Positions 26,550 through 36,945 of a stretch of 64,000 nucleotides of DNA are shown here, piece by piece. Origin of the DNA: an uncultured Bacteroidales bacterium (GTDB lineage: Bacteria; Bacteroidota; Bacteroidia; Bacteroidales; Bacteroidaceae); contig CADBXO010000019.1 in NCBI GenBank assembly GCA_902798685.1, forward strand, positions 1-64,000, given 5' to 3'. Every line of letters begins with the position of its first letter. Positions within the stretch are counted from its first letter, which is position 1. Position numbers and translations under genes: made by a program. The notes beneath the pieces were generated by a model that saw only the letters and a program-made list of their open reading frames with translations, was not told the origin of the DNA and did no database searches.

Positions 26550-26915
26550 ATGGCACTGAACACCAACAAGGTCTTAAAGAAATATTACTCCATAAAGGAG
26601 GTGTCCGATATGCTCGAGATTCCCGAGAGCACACTGCGCTACTGGGAGAAGGAGTTCAAGGAGATTGCTCCCAAGAAGAACGCCAAAGGTATAAGACATT
26701 ATACCACGGCCGATATCGAACAGATAAAGAAGGTGAATTTCCTGGTCAAGGAGAAGTCACTGACCATCAAGGGTGCCAAGACCCGTATGAAAGAGAATCC
26801 GCAGAAGACCACCGATACACACGATGTCGTACAGCGTCTTAAGAATATCCGCGACGAGCTCAAAGCTATACTGAGCGAGCTTGACGCTACTCCTCCTTGC
26901 GGACAACCGTTGTAA
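26550..26915 (+). CDS. MerR family transcriptional regulator
   Basis: A 121-residue regulator with an N-terminal winged helix: YYSIKEVSDMLEIPESTLRYWEKEF (about 11-36), followed by the wing and a helical C-terminal part that is short. The effector domain is minimal, so it is the small Bacteroidota type with no known inducer. It follows the M23 gene by 12 bp, suggesting cotranscription. Its last 29 bp overlap the end of rel on the other strand. Confidence 0.9.
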   Translation: MALNTNKVLKKYYSIKEVSDMLEIPESTLRYWEKEFKEIAPKKNAKGIRHYTTADIEQIKKVNFLVKEKSLTIKGAKTRMKENPQKTTDTHDVVQRLKNIRDELKAILSELDATPPCGQPL

Positions 26916-29133
26916 TATTCTTGATTTTCTTAAGTTCCTTCTGAATCTTATCCACGTCCTTCAGACTGTGGACCTCTACGCTTATGGTGCCTTCAAACAG
27001 GCCCTCCTTGGATTCGATAACCAGCTTGTTCATGTTCACGTTCATCTTCTTTGAGATGATCTCGGTTATCTTGGCCATTGTGCCGATGCTGTCCAGACCC
27101 TTCATGTAGATGGTAACGGGGAACAGGCTGTTCTCAATCTGCCACTCTACGGTTAGGATGCGGTTACCCTTGGCTGCCTTGAGTTTGTTGGCCACCTCAC
27201 ACTTGCGCTTGTGGATGGTTATGTGGCCCTTCTCATCGACAAATCCCAGAACGGCATCACCCGGAACGGGATTGCAACAGTCAGCAAAGGTGTACTTGTG
27301 CATATCCATGTCGTTGATAATCAGCGTACGCTTTACATCGACTCCGTCTTGTGTCTGCTCATCGGCCTGTTTCTTGTCCTTGTCCTTTGATGAGGATGAT
27401 GATGAGAATGTTGACCAGAATCTCTTGTACCAGCTGTCACTCTCACCTTTTATGATATTGCGTTCGGCATCACCCAGAATGATCTTCTTCTGACCCAGGG
27501 CAATCATCAGCTCGTCGCGGCTGCTCATACCGTGCAGACGGCATATGCGCTCCATCTTTGCGGAATCAACCTCCATATCCTCTTTTTCAAGGAACTCATG
27601 GAAGATGGCCTCACCGAACTTCTGGTTGGCGCGCTCCTCCTTGCGAAGCACCTGTTTGATCTTACCGCGGGCCTTGGCTGTGGTGGCAAAGTCCAGCCAC
27701 TCGGGACTTACTTTCTGGCTCTTTGAGGTAAGAATCTCCACCTGGTCACCGCTCTTGAGCTCATAGTTGATGGCCTCAAGCTTATGGTTGACCTTGGCGC
27801 CTATGCAGTTGGTACCCATGTAGGTGTGGATGGTGAACGCAAAGTCCAGCACCGTACTTCCCTGCGGCATGGTACGCAGCTCGCCCTTGGGGGTGAATAT
27901 GAATATCTCTGATGAATAGAGGTTCAGCTTGATGGTATCCAGGAAGTCCATCGAATCCGGCTGCGGATCCTCCAGGATCTCCTTGATGGTCTCCAGCCAG
28001 TGGGTGAGTTCGGTCTCATCCTCCTCATAGGTGGAGCCGTCCTTGTATTTCCAGTGAGCGGCGATACCCTGCTCTGCAATATCATTCATACGGCGGCTGC
28101 GTATCTGTACCTCGACCCATTGGCCCGAGTTACTCATCAGGGTCACATGAAGTGCCTGATATCCGTTGGCCTTGGGGTTGGTGATCCAGTCACGCAGACG
28201 GTCGGGGTGTGACTTGTAGATCTTGGTGAGGGCCAGATAGATGTCAAAGCACTCACTCTTCTCCTTCTCGGGTGACGTGGGGTCAAAAACAATTCTTACG
28301 GCAAGGATGTCATAAACCTCGTCAAAGGTAAGATTGTTCTTGTTCATCTTCTTCCAGATGGAGTAGGGTGACTTGATACGGCCGAACATGTTGTATTTCA
28401 CGCCCAACTGGTCAAGCTTCTCTTCAATGGGAGATGTGAAATCGTTGTATATGTTGTTGAGTTCCTCACGTGAGAAATTCAGTTTCTCCTGGATGTCCTT
28501 GTACTCTGCCGGGTGCTCGTACTTGAAACTCAGGTCCTCAAGTTCAGACTTGATCTTGTTGAGTCCCAGACGGTAGGCCAGGGGAGCGTAGATGTAAAGG
28601 GTTTCACCGGCAATCTTGTACTGCTTGCGCGGCTGCATGCTGTCCAGGGTGCGCATGTTGTGCAGACGGTCGGCAATCTTGATCAGGATGACGCGGATAT
28701 CGTCATTCATGGTCAGCAGCAGCTTCTTGAAGTTCTCTGCCTGGGCCGATGCCTTATCACCGAAAATACCGCCGGCAATCTTGGTCAGACCGTCAACGAT
28801 CTGTGCAATCTTGGGACCGAAAACGTTCTTGATGTCATCGGTCGTATAGTCAGTATCCTCAACTACGTCATGAAGCAGTGCGGAGCAGATTGATGTTGAG
28901 CCCAGCCCGATTTCTGAGCAAACGATCTGTGCCACGGCAAGAGGGTGCATTATGTACGGCTCACCTGAATGACGGCGCACACCCTTATGGGCCTGGCGCG
29001 CAAACTGGAACGCCTTGGTAATTATCTCCACCTTCTTGCGGTGCTTGGTCTGGAGATATGAGTCAATAAGATGCTGGAAGGCCTCGTCTATGAGTCTCTC
29101 TTCATCGGGCGAAAAAAGATTATCTTCACTCAT
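26887..29133 (-). CDS. Bifunctional (p)ppGpp synthetase/hydrolase (Rel/SpoT)
   Basis: A 748-residue RelA/SpoT homologue that makes and breaks (p)ppGpp in the stringent response. Domains in order: HD hydrolase (ALLHDVVEDTDYT, His-Asp at about 88-89), synthetase (GRIKSPYSIWKKM about 252-264), TGS (FIFTPKGELRTMPQGST), helical region, and a C-terminal ACT domain (MAKITEIISKKMNVNM). Both catalytic domains look intact, so it should be bifunctional. It is the last gene of the parA-parB-DUF5683-mltD run and converges on the MerR gene with a 29-bp overlap. Confidence 0.96.
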   Translation of the reverse strand: MSEDNLFSPDEERLIDEAFQHLIDSYLQTKHRKKVEIITKAFQFARQAHKGVRRHSGEPYIMHPLAVAQIVCSEIGLGSTSICSALLHDVVEDTDYTTDDIKNVFGPKIAQIVDGLTKIAGGIFGDKASAQAENFKKLLLTMNDDIRVILIKIADRLHNMRTLDSMQPRKQYKIAGETLYIYAPLAYRLGLNKIKSELEDLSFKYEHPAEYKDIQEKLNFSREELNNIYNDFTSPIEEKLDQLGVKYNMFGRIKSPYSIWKKMNKNNLTFDEVYDILAVRIVFDPTSPEKEKSECFDIYLALTKIYKSHPDRLRDWITNPKANGYQALHVTLMSNSGQWVEVQIRSRRMNDIAEQGIAAHWKYKDGSTYEEDETELTHWLETIKEILEDPQPDSMDFLDTIKLNLYSSEIFIFTPKGELRTMPQGSTVLDFAFTIHTYMGTNCIGAKVNHKLEAINYELKSGDQVEILTSKSQKVSPEWLDFATTAKARGKIKQVLRKEERANQKFGEAIFHEFLEKEDMEVDSAKMERICRLHGMSSRDELMIALGQKKIILGDAERNIIKGESDSWYKRFWSTFSSSSSSKDKDKKQADEQTQDGVDVKRTLIINDMDMHKYTFADCCNPVPGDAVLGFVDEKGHITIHKRKCEVANKLKAAKGNRILTVEWQIENSLFPVTIYMKGLDSIGTMAKITEIISKKMNVNMNKLVIESKEGLFEGTISVEVHSLKDVDKIQKELKKIKNITTVVRKEE

Positions 29134-29145
29134 CTTGCTGTCCTT

Positions 29146-30432
29146 TTAACGGTTATATATTCTCAGAGTCTTGCCGGCCCTGATGTTGTCACTCTTAAGG
29201 TTGTTCCAATTCTTGATGTTCTTGACCGATGTGTGGTACTTCATGGCAATGTGTCCAAGAGTCTCACCCTCCTTGATTTTGTGGGTGACGTAGGTGACGC
29301 GGTTCTTCATGTCGTCATCTATGTACGCCAGTTTGGCCTTGCTGAAATACTTCTCCTTGTCATACTCGTAGAGCGAGTCACCGGCCTCCACGATGGGCTT
29401 GATATACTGCTGCGGCAGAGTCACCACGCAGGTGCGGTAAGCACCCGGAATGACCTCGGTCAGATACTGCGGGTTAAGAGCCTTGAACTCGTCCTGGCTG
29501 ATTCCGCTGTAGTGAATGAGCTGACCTATGTGCAGGTTACGCTCAATGTGCAGGGTATCGGTCTGAGCCGGACGGGCCGATGTCATGGGGCATATGCCGT
29601 GCTCCTTGTAGAAACTCATGGCGTAGTTCACGGCGATGAATGCAGGCAGGTAGCCGCGGGTCTCACGGGGCAGGTAGGGGTAGATGTCCCAGAAGTCACG
29701 CTTGCCGCCCGAACGGGTTATGGCCTTGGTCACGTTACCCGGTCCGCAGTTGTAGGCCGATATGGCCAGGGACCAGTCACCGAACATGTCATACAGGTCA
29801 CGCAGATGACGTGCCGCTGCATCCGATGCCTTGGCAATGTCATAACGGTCATCGACCAGGCTGTTCACCTGCAGGCCGTACTTGTTACCTGTGCTGTATA
29901 TGAACTGCCACATTCCGGCAGCACCCATACGTGAATATGCCTTGGGCTTAAGGGCCGATTCCACTATCGGAAGGTACTTGAGCTCAATGGGTACGTCATA
30001 CTTTATGAGAGCCTCCACGAACTTGTCCTCATAGATGGGCATCATGCCCAGAGCGTATGATATCACCTTGCGGTTACGTCCCATATAGGCGTCGATTGAA
30101 CTGCGTGTAACGTAGTTGTAGGGCATCTCCACTATTGTAGGAAGGCTGCTCAGACGCTCCGCATAGACGGTGTCGCTGAACTTGGGGTTGACGGAGCCTT
30201 CAATGCAATCCTCATCATATGACAGATACTGTTTGGACAGCCACAGGTTCATCAGACTGTCCACGTCGAACTCCATGCTCTCCGGGAACTCTACTGTCAG
30301 TGAATCGGTGCATACGGCTGTAGTGTCTGGTAGGAAATCGCTGATTGTGTCAGATACGATTTCCTGTGACCGGGCGGAAACAGCCGGGATTGTCAGAAGT
30401 GAAAGTATATATGTCAGTCGACGTAAGTTCAT
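29146..30432 (-). CDS. mltD: Membrane-bound lytic murein transglycosylase D (LysM)
   Basis: A 428-residue periplasmic enzyme that cuts peptidoglycan with formation of 1,6-anhydro ends. It has a signal peptide (MNLRRLTYILSLLTIPAVSARSQ), a lytic transglycosylase domain with the catalytic Glu in PIVESALKPKAYSRMGAAGMW (about 160-180) and AYNCGPGNV, and a C-terminal LysM domain (VTHKIKEGETLGHIAMKYHT). There is no lipobox Cys, unlike E. coli MltD. It overlaps the DUF5683 stop by 1 bp and precedes rel by 12 bp. Confidence 0.92.
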   Translation of the reverse strand: MNLRRLTYILSLLTIPAVSARSQEIVSDTISDFLPDTTAVCTDSLTVEFPESMEFDVDSLMNLWLSKQYLSYDEDCIEGSVNPKFSDTVYAERLSSLPTIVEMPYNYVTRSSIDAYMGRNRKVISYALGMMPIYEDKFVEALIKYDVPIELKYLPIVESALKPKAYSRMGAAGMWQFIYSTGNKYGLQVNSLVDDRYDIAKASDAAARHLRDLYDMFGDWSLAISAYNCGPGNVTKAITRSGGKRDFWDIYPYLPRETRGYLPAFIAVNYAMSFYKEHGICPMTSARPAQTDTLHIERNLHIGQLIHYSGISQDEFKALNPQYLTEVIPGAYRTCVVTLPQQYIKPIVEAGDSLYEYDKEKYFSKAKLAYIDDDMKNRVTYVTHKIKEGETLGHIAMKYHTSVKNIKNWNNLKSDNIRAGKTLRIYNR

Positions 30433-31259
30433 CAGAAGTTAATTGCTAATGAGAATCCCGCTGTAGGGGTTCCTCGGTGGTCCATCATGAAATTGGGTTC
30501 AACTCTCATGCTCAGGTCGGGCGATATGTCAAAGTGTGACAGCTCGGCATCGACATAAGCGTCAATTGCTGCGACTATGTACATTCCGGCGAATGCGAAA
30601 ATACTCAGGTCGCGGTATCTGCGGTATTTGTTCTTGCGCTGCTTGAACACATCCTTGAGCCAATCCTTCATGCTGGTGTCAATCTCATAGTGAGGCGGAA
30701 GGAAATCCTCGTAACTATTGGTGTTGTCGTCAGTGTCCATGATGTCCACATAGGCCTTCTGGTAGTCCATGTAGGTGGACTGGTTCCATGTCAGGGCGTA
30801 GATGCATCCTACATAGCCTCCGTAGACAATGGGCAGTTTCCACAGCTTGCGGTTGTATATCTGTCCGCCTCCGGGAACCAGCAGCGAAAGCCATACGGCT
30901 ACGCGGGGCTCGGGCTCCCAACCTGTGGCGTTTCTTTTGTACTGGTTGATATGCTCCTGCTCAATATCCTTCCAGGTGGTACGCTTGTGGTTGGGCTCCT
31001 GGAATTCATCTTCACTGACTGTTCTTACCAGGTCCGAATCCTCCAACTCATCAAATGAGAGGTTACGGACAAAGTCCATCTCACGCTGCCAGGCGGCAGT
31101 ATCGTTGAGTGAACGGTAGATGCTGTCCATACGTGCAGTACGTGTGGAGTCTAAGGTGAATTCTGTGCCGCGGATTTCCTGTGACCGGACCGGAAGGGCG
31201 GTCATCACTGCCAGCAGGGTGAGCAGTACGTTTCTTATGAATCCGGACTGGACGGTCAT
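30432..31259 (-). CDS. DUF5683 domain protein
   Basis: A 275-residue exported or membrane protein with a signal-like N-terminus (about 8-26, ending PVRSQ) and two hydrophobic stretches, one in VWLSLLVPGGGQIYNRKLWKLP (about 127-148) and the next in IVYGGYVGCIYAL, plus a third in YRDLSIFAFAGMYIVAAIDAY. The P-G-G-G-Q-I-Y-N-R-K-x-W-K motif defines DUF5683. The function is not known; the conserved place between parB and mltD suggests a link to chromosome segregation or the envelope, which is inference. Confidence 0.88.
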   Translation of the reverse strand: MTVQSGFIRNVLLTLLAVMTALPVRSQEIRGTEFTLDSTRTARMDSIYRSLNDTAAWQREMDFVRNLSFDELEDSDLVRTVSEDEFQEPNHKRTTWKDIEQEHINQYKRNATGWEPEPRVAVWLSLLVPGGGQIYNRKLWKLPIVYGGYVGCIYALTWNQSTYMDYQKAYVDIMDTDDNTNSYEDFLPPHYEIDTSMKDWLKDVFKQRKNKYRRYRDLSIFAFAGMYIVAAIDAYVDAELSHFDISPDLSMRVEPNFMMDHRGTPTAGFSLAINF

Positions 31260-32122
31260 TTCTTGAGTCGGTCAAACATTTGCATCAGACGGGCCAGGTC
31301 ATCATCATCCTTGAATGAGATGCTGATGCTTCCTGCACCCTTTGCACCAACCTTTACCTTTACGGGAGCACCCAGGAACTTTGAAAGCTGGCGTCCCAGA
31401 GGAGACAGTGCATCGCTGCCGGCACTCTTCTTTGCCTTGGGCTGACTCTCGTTCATCTGGCGTGCCTTATCCTCAACCATACGTACTGAGTAGCCGTACT
31501 TGGTGAGTTCATGGAACAGCTGCAGCTGTTTCATGGGATCGTCAATGGCCAGCAGGGCACGGGCGTGACCCATGTCTATCTGCTTGTTCTTTAGGGCCAC
31601 CTGAATCTCGGCGGGCAGTTTGAGCAGACGGATGTAGTTGGCTATGGTAGCACGTTTCTTGCCGATGCGTGTGCTGAGCTGCTCCTGAGTCATGTCATAG
31701 ACCTCAAGCAGGTTCTGGCATGCCAGCGCGACTTCCATTGAGTTCAGGTCCTCACGCTGAATGTTCTCAATCAGCGCCATTGCCATGACGTTCTCGTCAT
31801 CGGCCGTACGGATATAGGCGGGGATGGTCTTGAGACCTGCTATTCCGGCAGCGCGGAAACGGCGTTCACCGGCAATGATCTGATAGTCACCCTCGGCCAT
31901 CTTTCGCAGGGTGATAGGCTGTATGATGCCTATCTCACGCAGTGACTCTGCCAGTTCTTCAAGGCTCTCCTGGTCAAAGTCGCGACGGGGCTGGTCGGGG
32001 TTGGCATGTATCTGGTTCAGAGGTACCTCGTTGATGGATGAGGACCCCTGAGTCTTTACTAAGTCAGTTGATATAAGGGCATCAAGGCCGCGGCCCAATG
32101 CCATTTTCTTGGGAGGTGTCAT
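31256..32122 (-). CDS. parB: Chromosome partitioning protein ParB
   Basis: ParB binds parS sites and spreads to load condensin and interact with ParA. The 288-residue protein has the N-terminal CTPase region with GERRFRAAG, the preceding [18 protein letters not shown], a helix-turn-helix (about 150-190, [21 protein letters not shown]), and a C-terminal dimer domain rich in Lys and Ala. It overlaps parA by 4 bp, the usual arrangement. The start at 32122 gives [16 protein letters not shown], the family N-terminus. Confidence 0.96.
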   Translation of the reverse strand: MTPPKKMALGRGLDALISTDLVKTQGSSSINEVPLNQIHANPDQPRRDFDQESLEELAESLREIGIIQPITLRKMAEGDYQIIAGERRFRAAGIAGLKTIPAYIRTADDENVMAMALIENIQREDLNSMEVALACQNLLEVYDMTQEQLSTRIGKKRATIANYIRLLKLPAEIQVALKNKQIDMGHARALLAIDDPMKQLQLFHELTKYGYSVRMVEDKARQMNESQPKAKKSAGSDALSPLGRQLSKFLGAPVKVKVGAKGAGSISISFKDDDDLARLMQMFDRLKK

Positions 32123-32889
32123 TTCTTCTCGTTTTTCTTCAAAATTTCCTGTGCCAGGGCAAGGTAGTTCTTGGCACCCTTGGAATCAGCGTCATACAGG
32201 ATTGCGGGCAGACCGTAGCTGGGAGCCTCGCTCAGTTTGACGTTACGGGCTATGATTGACTCGAATACCAGCTCCTGGAAATGCTTGCGGATCTCGTCAT
32301 AGATCTGGTTGCTCAGACGCAGACGTGAGTCATACATTGTCAGCAGGAATCCTTCAATGTCAAGTGACGGGTTGAGTTTTGTCTTGATTATGCGGATGGT
32401 ATTGAGCAGCTTGCTGATACCCTCCAGGGCAAAATACTCACACTGCACGGGAATGATGATGGAGTCGGCGGCAGTCAGTGAGTTCACGGTGATGAGACCC
32501 AGTGAAGGTGAGCAGTCAATCAGGATATAGTCATAGTCATCCTTGACCTTGGCGAGCATCTTCTTCATCACTGTCTCACGGCTCTCCATGTTCATGAGTT
32601 CCAACTCGGCTCCCACCAGGTCGATGTGTGAGGGCAGTACGTCAAGTCCGTCAATGCATGCCTTGAGGATGGCGTCTTTGGGGTTGTCACCATTTACCAG
32701 ACACTCATACACGGTGCACTTGAGTGACTGGATGTCAATACCCAGTCCGGATGATGCGTTTGCCTGAGGATCGGCATCCACTACCAGGACTTTCTTCTCC
32801 AGAGTGGCGAGCGATGCGGCCAGATTGATGGTGGTTGTGGTTTTACCAACGCCACCCTTCTGATTTGCCAAAGCTATGATTTTTCCCAT
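32119..32889 (-). CDS. parA: Chromosome partitioning ATPase ParA
   Basis: ParA is the Walker-type ATPase that positions the origin region with ParB. The 256-residue protein has the deviant Walker [10 protein letters not shown] (about 10-18), [14 protein letters not shown], and DCSPSLG (Walker B). It heads the operon parA-parB-DUF5683-mltD-rel. No promoter match with confidence is seen in the 87 bp upstream; TAACTTCA about 40 bp before the ATG is a weak candidate. Confidence 0.97.
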   Translation of the reverse strand: MGKIIALANQKGGVGKTTTTINLAASLATLEKKVLVVDADPQANASSGLGIDIQSLKCTVYECLVNGDNPKDAILKACIDGLDVLPSHIDLVGAELELMNMESRETVMKKMLAKVKDDYDYILIDCSPSLGLITVNSLTAADSIIIPVQCEYFALEGISKLLNTIRIIKTKLNPSLDIEGFLLTMYDSRLRLSNQIYDEIRKHFQELVFESIIARNVKLSEAPSYGLPAILYDADSKGAKNYLALAQEILKKNEKK

Positions 32890-32948
32890 GCGTTTTAATT
32901 TTAGGGTGTGAAGTTAGTGTAAAAAACCGATATATGGGAAAATTATAC

Positions 32949-32956
32949 TAATTTTG
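32949..32956 (+). promoter_or_regulatory. -7 element for lpxB
   Basis: TAATTTTG, exact consensus, 20 bp upstream of the lpxB ATG. Confidence 0.55.
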
Positions 32957-32976
32957 ACATCTGCAAAACGTCAGGA

Positions 32977-34110
32977 ATGAAATACTATCTTGTAGCCGGA
33001 GAGGCATCGGGTGACCTGCATGCTTCAAATCTTATGAGAGCGTTGGCGCAGAATGACAAGTCTGCGCAGTTCCGCTGTTTCGGGGGCGACATGATGGAGG
33101 CTGCCGGCGGAAAACTGGTAAAACATTACCGTGAGCTTGCCTATATGGGATTCTGGCCGGTCGTGACACACCTTGGAACCATTCTTGGAGGAGCAACCCT
33201 CTGTTTCAAGGACATCTGTGACTGGAAACCTGACGTGGTGATCCTGGTCGACTATCCCGGATTCAACCTCTCAATCGCGAAAAAAGTACACAAACTGGGA
33301 ATCCCCGTCTACTACTATATCTCACCCAAGATCTGGGCCTGGAAAAGCTGGAGAATCAAGAATATCCGCCGTGATGTCGACGAGCTTTTCTCCATCCTTC
33401 CGTTTGAGGTAGAGTATTTCCACCGTCACAGCTACAACATCAACTACGTAGGAAATCCCACTGTTGATGAGATTGAGGAGTACAAGTCTGACAAGAGCCG
33501 CAAACCGGCCTTGGAGGATGACGGCCGACGCGTGATAGCACTGCTTGCAGGCAGCCGCCGTCAGGAGATAAGCCGCAACCTTCCCATCATGCTTGAGGCA
33601 ATAAAAAATATTGACTGCATCCGTCCTGTTCTGGCATGCGCTCCCAGCATCGAACCGGAGTTCTATGACAGCATAATAGGAGAGGCCGATATTGAGAAGG
33701 TTTACGGAAATACCTTCGGTGTTCTGGAGTCTGCATACGCAGCTTTGGTGACATCGGGCACGGCCACCCTTGAGACCGCCCTTTTTGATGTACCCCAGGT
33801 GGTATGTTACAAGGTTCCTGTAAGCTGGGCGGCCAGACTGATCAAGAAGTTCCTTATCAAGGTGCAGTTCGTATCACTTGTAAATCTGGTCTCATTCTCT
33901 GAGGTGGTTCCGGAACTCATAGGCGGTGAGATGAACGCCCGGAACGTACATGACCATCTGGTTCCGCTGCTGTCAGATACCATAGAACGCCGCATGCAGC
34001 TTGAGGGCTACACCCAGATGAAAAACATACTGGGCCCGGCCGGAGCTTCCGACCGTGCTGCAGCTCAGATTGTAAGTCTCTTATCAGAAATAAAAGCCGA
34101 TGAGGCTTAA
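32977..34110 (+). CDS. lpxB: Lipid-A-disaccharide synthase
   Basis: LpxB joins UDP-2,3-diacylglucosamine and lipid X to form the lipid A disaccharide at the inner membrane. The 377-residue GT19 glycosyltransferase shows AGEASGDLHASNLMRAL at its N-terminus, SPKIWAWKSWRIKNI (about 111-125), YVGNPTVDE, LLAGSRRQEI and TSGTATLETAL near the C-terminus. It stands alone on the plus strand between parA and cdsA and its 3' end overlaps cdsA by 27 bp on the opposite strand. Confidence 0.96.
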   Translation: MKYYLVAGEASGDLHASNLMRALAQNDKSAQFRCFGGDMMEAAGGKLVKHYRELAYMGFWPVVTHLGTILGGATLCFKDICDWKPDVVILVDYPGFNLSIAKKVHKLGIPVYYYISPKIWAWKSWRIKNIRRDVDELFSILPFEVEYFHRHSYNINYVGNPTVDEIEEYKSDKSRKPALEDDGRRVIALLAGSRRQEISRNLPIMLEAIKNIDCIRPVLACAPSIEPEFYDSIIGEADIEKVYGNTFGVLESAYAALVTSGTATLETALFDVPQVVCYKVPVSWAARLIKKFLIKVQFVSLVNLVSFSEVVPELIGGEMNARNVHDHLVPLLSDTIERRMQLEGYTQMKNILGPAGASDRAAAQIVSLLSEIKADEA

Positions 34111-34926
34111 GTAGACCACCGTTGCGGGTATAGCCAGCAGCGCGCTGTCAAAACGGTCCAGCATTCCGCCGTGTCCGGGCAGGATCTTTCCTGAATCCTT
34201 TATTCCCATCTCACGTTTCATGAGTGACTCAATCAGGTCACCCCATGTACCGAAGAGTACTACCACAAGAGCCATACCTATCCATACCCATACAGGCATG
34301 AAACTGTACCAGTCGGGCAGGAAATGATGGAGCAGGAATGCGGCAACCATCGTGAATACGGCACCGCCAATTGAACCCTCCCAGGTCTTCTTGGGTGATA
34401 TTCTCTCAAACAGTTTGTGCTTGCCTATGGTGCAGCCGGTGCAGTATGCGCCTACGTCATTGCACCAGAGGAATACGAACAGTGTAATGGGTACTACTGC
34501 GCTGTATCCTGTATCTGGTCCCTGGATGTCAAATGCCAGCATGGATGTCAGTGCATAGGGCAGGGCAATGTAGATTACGGGGAACAGTGTATGTGCCCAA
34601 TCATCGAGCGGGCTGGGCTTCTTGAAATAGAGCTCACGTACCATAAGCACAATCAGAGTGAATATGAACGGCAGGAACAGTACGGCGCTGCTTGGCATTA
34701 TAGACAGACCAACTATTGCTGCGTAGAATGTGAATGCGGCTACAGTGGCCCACAGACGGCTTACGTTTGTGCCTTTGTGCTTGTTGACCAGACCGGTATA
34801 TTCAACTGTCGTAAGAATGGTGCATACTCCGAACAGTCCTACAAACCAGGGACCTCCCTTGAGCATGCAGAACAGCATTACTGTGGCATAAACCACGGCT
34901 GTTACAGTCCTAATCAAGAAGTTCAT
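34084..34926 (-). CDS. cdsA: Phosphatidate cytidylyltransferase
   Basis: CdsA makes CDP-diacylglycerol from phosphatidic acid and CTP, the precursor for pssA in this window. The 280-residue polytopic membrane protein carries the C-terminal signature ESLMKREMGIKDSGKILPGH with GGMLDRFDS. It is the last gene of the rsfS-ftsH-cdsA unit, 11 bp after ftsH, a frequent Bacteroidota order. Its end overlaps lpxB by 27 bp. Confidence 0.95.
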   Translation of the reverse strand: MNFLIRTVTAVVYATVMLFCMLKGGPWFVGLFGVCTILTTVEYTGLVNKHKGTNVSRLWATVAAFTFYAAIVGLSIMPSSAVLFLPFIFTLIVLMVRELYFKKPSPLDDWAHTLFPVIYIALPYALTSMLAFDIQGPDTGYSAVVPITLFVFLWCNDVGAYCTGCTIGKHKLFERISPKKTWEGSIGGAVFTMVAAFLLHHFLPDWYSFMPVWVWIGMALVVVLFGTWGDLIESLMKREMGIKDSGKILPGHGGMLDRFDSALLAIPATVVYLSLIGFYF

Positions 34927-34937
34927 GATTCTATCGT

Positions 34938-36905
34938 TTAGGGTTCAACTTTATCCTTGTTCTCAACTACGGGAGCGTTGTCTGCAGAGTTCTTGTCCTC
35001 TCCCAGAATCTCCTCGCTGCGTGATGCCCACGGGCGCTTGCCGAATATCTTCTCGACATCTTCGGCCATGATGACCTCACGTTCAATGAGCAGCTGTGCC
35101 AGCTGGTGGTGTCCCTCCTCATGCTCGAGCAGGATCTTCTTGCCGCGCTCATACTGCTGGGCGATGAGAGCCTTGACCTCACTGTCTATAACTTCGGCGG
35201 TCTTGTCAGAGTAGGGCTTCTGGAAAGCATACTCATCAGTGCTGCTGTAGTAGCACAGGTTGGCTAGCTTGTCGCTCATGCCGGCGTATGCAATCATGCC
35301 GTAAGCCTGCTTGGTAACACGCTCCAGGTCATTCATCGCTCCGGTAGAGATATGACCGGTAAAGAGTTCCTCGGCTGCACGTCCGCCAAGTGTGGCGCAC
35401 ATCTCGTCGAGCATCTGCTCCTTGGTGGTTATCTGACGCTCCTCGGGCAGGTACCAGGCTGCGCCCAGTGCACGTCCGCGCGGTACGATGGTAACCTTGA
35501 TGAGCGGATTGGCGTATTCCAGGAACCATGACAGTGTGGCGTGACCTGCCTCATGCAGTGCGATGGTACGCTTCTCATCGGCGGTAAGCACCTTGGTCTT
35601 CTTCTCAAGACCTCCTACAATACGGTCAACGGCTGACAGGAAATCATCCTTTTCAACTTTTTTCTTATTGTGACGGGCTGCAATAAGGGCAGCCTCGTTG
35701 CATACATTGGCTATATCGGCACCTGAGAATCCGGGAGTCTGACGGGCCAGCAGGTCCACATCCACATCCGGGCTCAGCTTTATGTTGCGCAGGTGTACGC
35801 CGAATACCTCCTTACGCTCGTTCAGGTCAGGCAGATCCAGATGTATCTGACGGTCAAAACGTCCTGCACGCAGCAGTGCCTTGTCCAGAATGTCAACGCG
35901 GTTGGTGGCAGCCAGGATAATGACACCGCTGTTGGTGCCGAATCCGTCCATCTCGGTGAGCAGCTGGTTCAGGGTGTTCTCACGCTCATCGTTGCCGCCC
36001 ATGGCGGGGTTCTTGCCGCGGGCACGGCCTACGGCGTCAATCTCATCGATGAATATGATACAGGGGGATTTCTCCTTTGCCTGACGGAACAGGTCACGTA
36101 CGCGTGATGCACCTACGCCCACGAACATCTCCACAAAGTCAGAACCTGACAGTGAGAAGAAGGGAACGTCTGCCTCACCTGCAACAGCCTTGGCAAGCAG
36201 GGTTTTACCTGTTCCCGGAGGGCCTACCAGAAGAGCACCCTTTGGAATCTTACCGCCCAGGTCTGTGTATTTCTTGGGGTTCTTGAGGAACTCCACAATC
36301 TCCTCGACCTCGGTCTTGGCCTCGGCCTGTCCGGCTACATCCTTGAATGTGACGCGGTCTGATTGGCCCTTCTCATAGACACGAGCCTTTGACTTGCCTA
36401 CGTTGAATACACCGCCTCCGCCGTTGGCGCCTCCGTTCATGCGTCTGGTTATGAGAATCCAGAATGCTATGATAAGTACGAACGGGAAGATGCTGATGAA
36501 TATGTCAATGAGTGTGTGTGAGCGCTTGCGGTATTCTACCTTGCCGGTGAATGCACCTGACTGCTCGGCCTCATCAATGAAGGTCTGGAGGTTGTCAAGC
36601 GAACCTACGCCAACAGTAAGCATGGGCTTGGTCAAGGGCTGGGCCTGTGCGCGGTTTCCGAATACGTACTTGGCCGAATCGGGCTTGATGTACATATCCA
36701 TGGAGTTTATGTTGGCGTATACTACAAGGTCGCTTACATAGCCCTTCTGCATGTACTCCTTGAACTCCGTGTATGTGGCTTCGCCGGTAAGTTCGGAACC
36801 GTCATCCTTGAGCAGGATGTATCCGAATCCTATGAAAAGCAATATGTACAGGATGGATGTTATCCTGAATGCATTGCCCGGTTTTTTGTCTTTGTTATCT
36901 GCCAT
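34938..36905 (-). CDS. ftsH: ATP-dependent zinc metalloprotease FtsH
   Basis: FtsH is the membrane AAA protease that degrades membrane and regulatory proteins. The 655-residue protein has two membrane helices (about 14-32 and 132-152), the AAA module with Walker A GPPGTGKT (about 228-235), [12 protein letters not shown], the SRH arginines in RAGRFDRQI, and the zinc motif HEAGH (about 450). The tail is acidic and shorter than in some relatives. It sits between rsfS and cdsA. Confidence 0.97.
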   Translation of the reverse strand: MADNKDKKPGNAFRITSILYILLFIGFGYILLKDDGSELTGEATYTEFKEYMQKGYVSDLVVYANINSMDMYIKPDSAKYVFGNRAQAQPLTKPMLTVGVGSLDNLQTFIDEAEQSGAFTGKVEYRKRSHTLIDIFISIFPFVLIIAFWILITRRMNGGANGGGGVFNVGKSKARVYEKGQSDRVTFKDVAGQAEAKTEVEEIVEFLKNPKKYTDLGGKIPKGALLVGPPGTGKTLLAKAVAGEADVPFFSLSGSDFVEMFVGVGASRVRDLFRQAKEKSPCIIFIDEIDAVGRARGKNPAMGGNDERENTLNQLLTEMDGFGTNSGVIILAATNRVDILDKALLRAGRFDRQIHLDLPDLNERKEVFGVHLRNIKLSPDVDVDLLARQTPGFSGADIANVCNEAALIAARHNKKKVEKDDFLSAVDRIVGGLEKKTKVLTADEKRTIALHEAGHATLSWFLEYANPLIKVTIVPRGRALGAAWYLPEERQITTKEQMLDEMCATLGGRAAEELFTGHISTGAMNDLERVTKQAYGMIAYAGMSDKLANLCYYSSTDEYAFQKPYSDKTAEVIDSEVKALIAQQYERGKKILLEHEEGHHQLAQLLIEREVIMAEDVEKIFGKRPWASRSEEILGEDKNSADNAPVVENKDKVEP

Positions 36906-36945
36906 AAAGGTTGTCGGTAATGTCAGTTAAACATATGTCAACGTG

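Noticed and set aside
26887-29133. Monofunctional RelA
   Set aside because: The HD residues of the hydrolase domain are intact, which marks a bifunctional Rel/SpoT.
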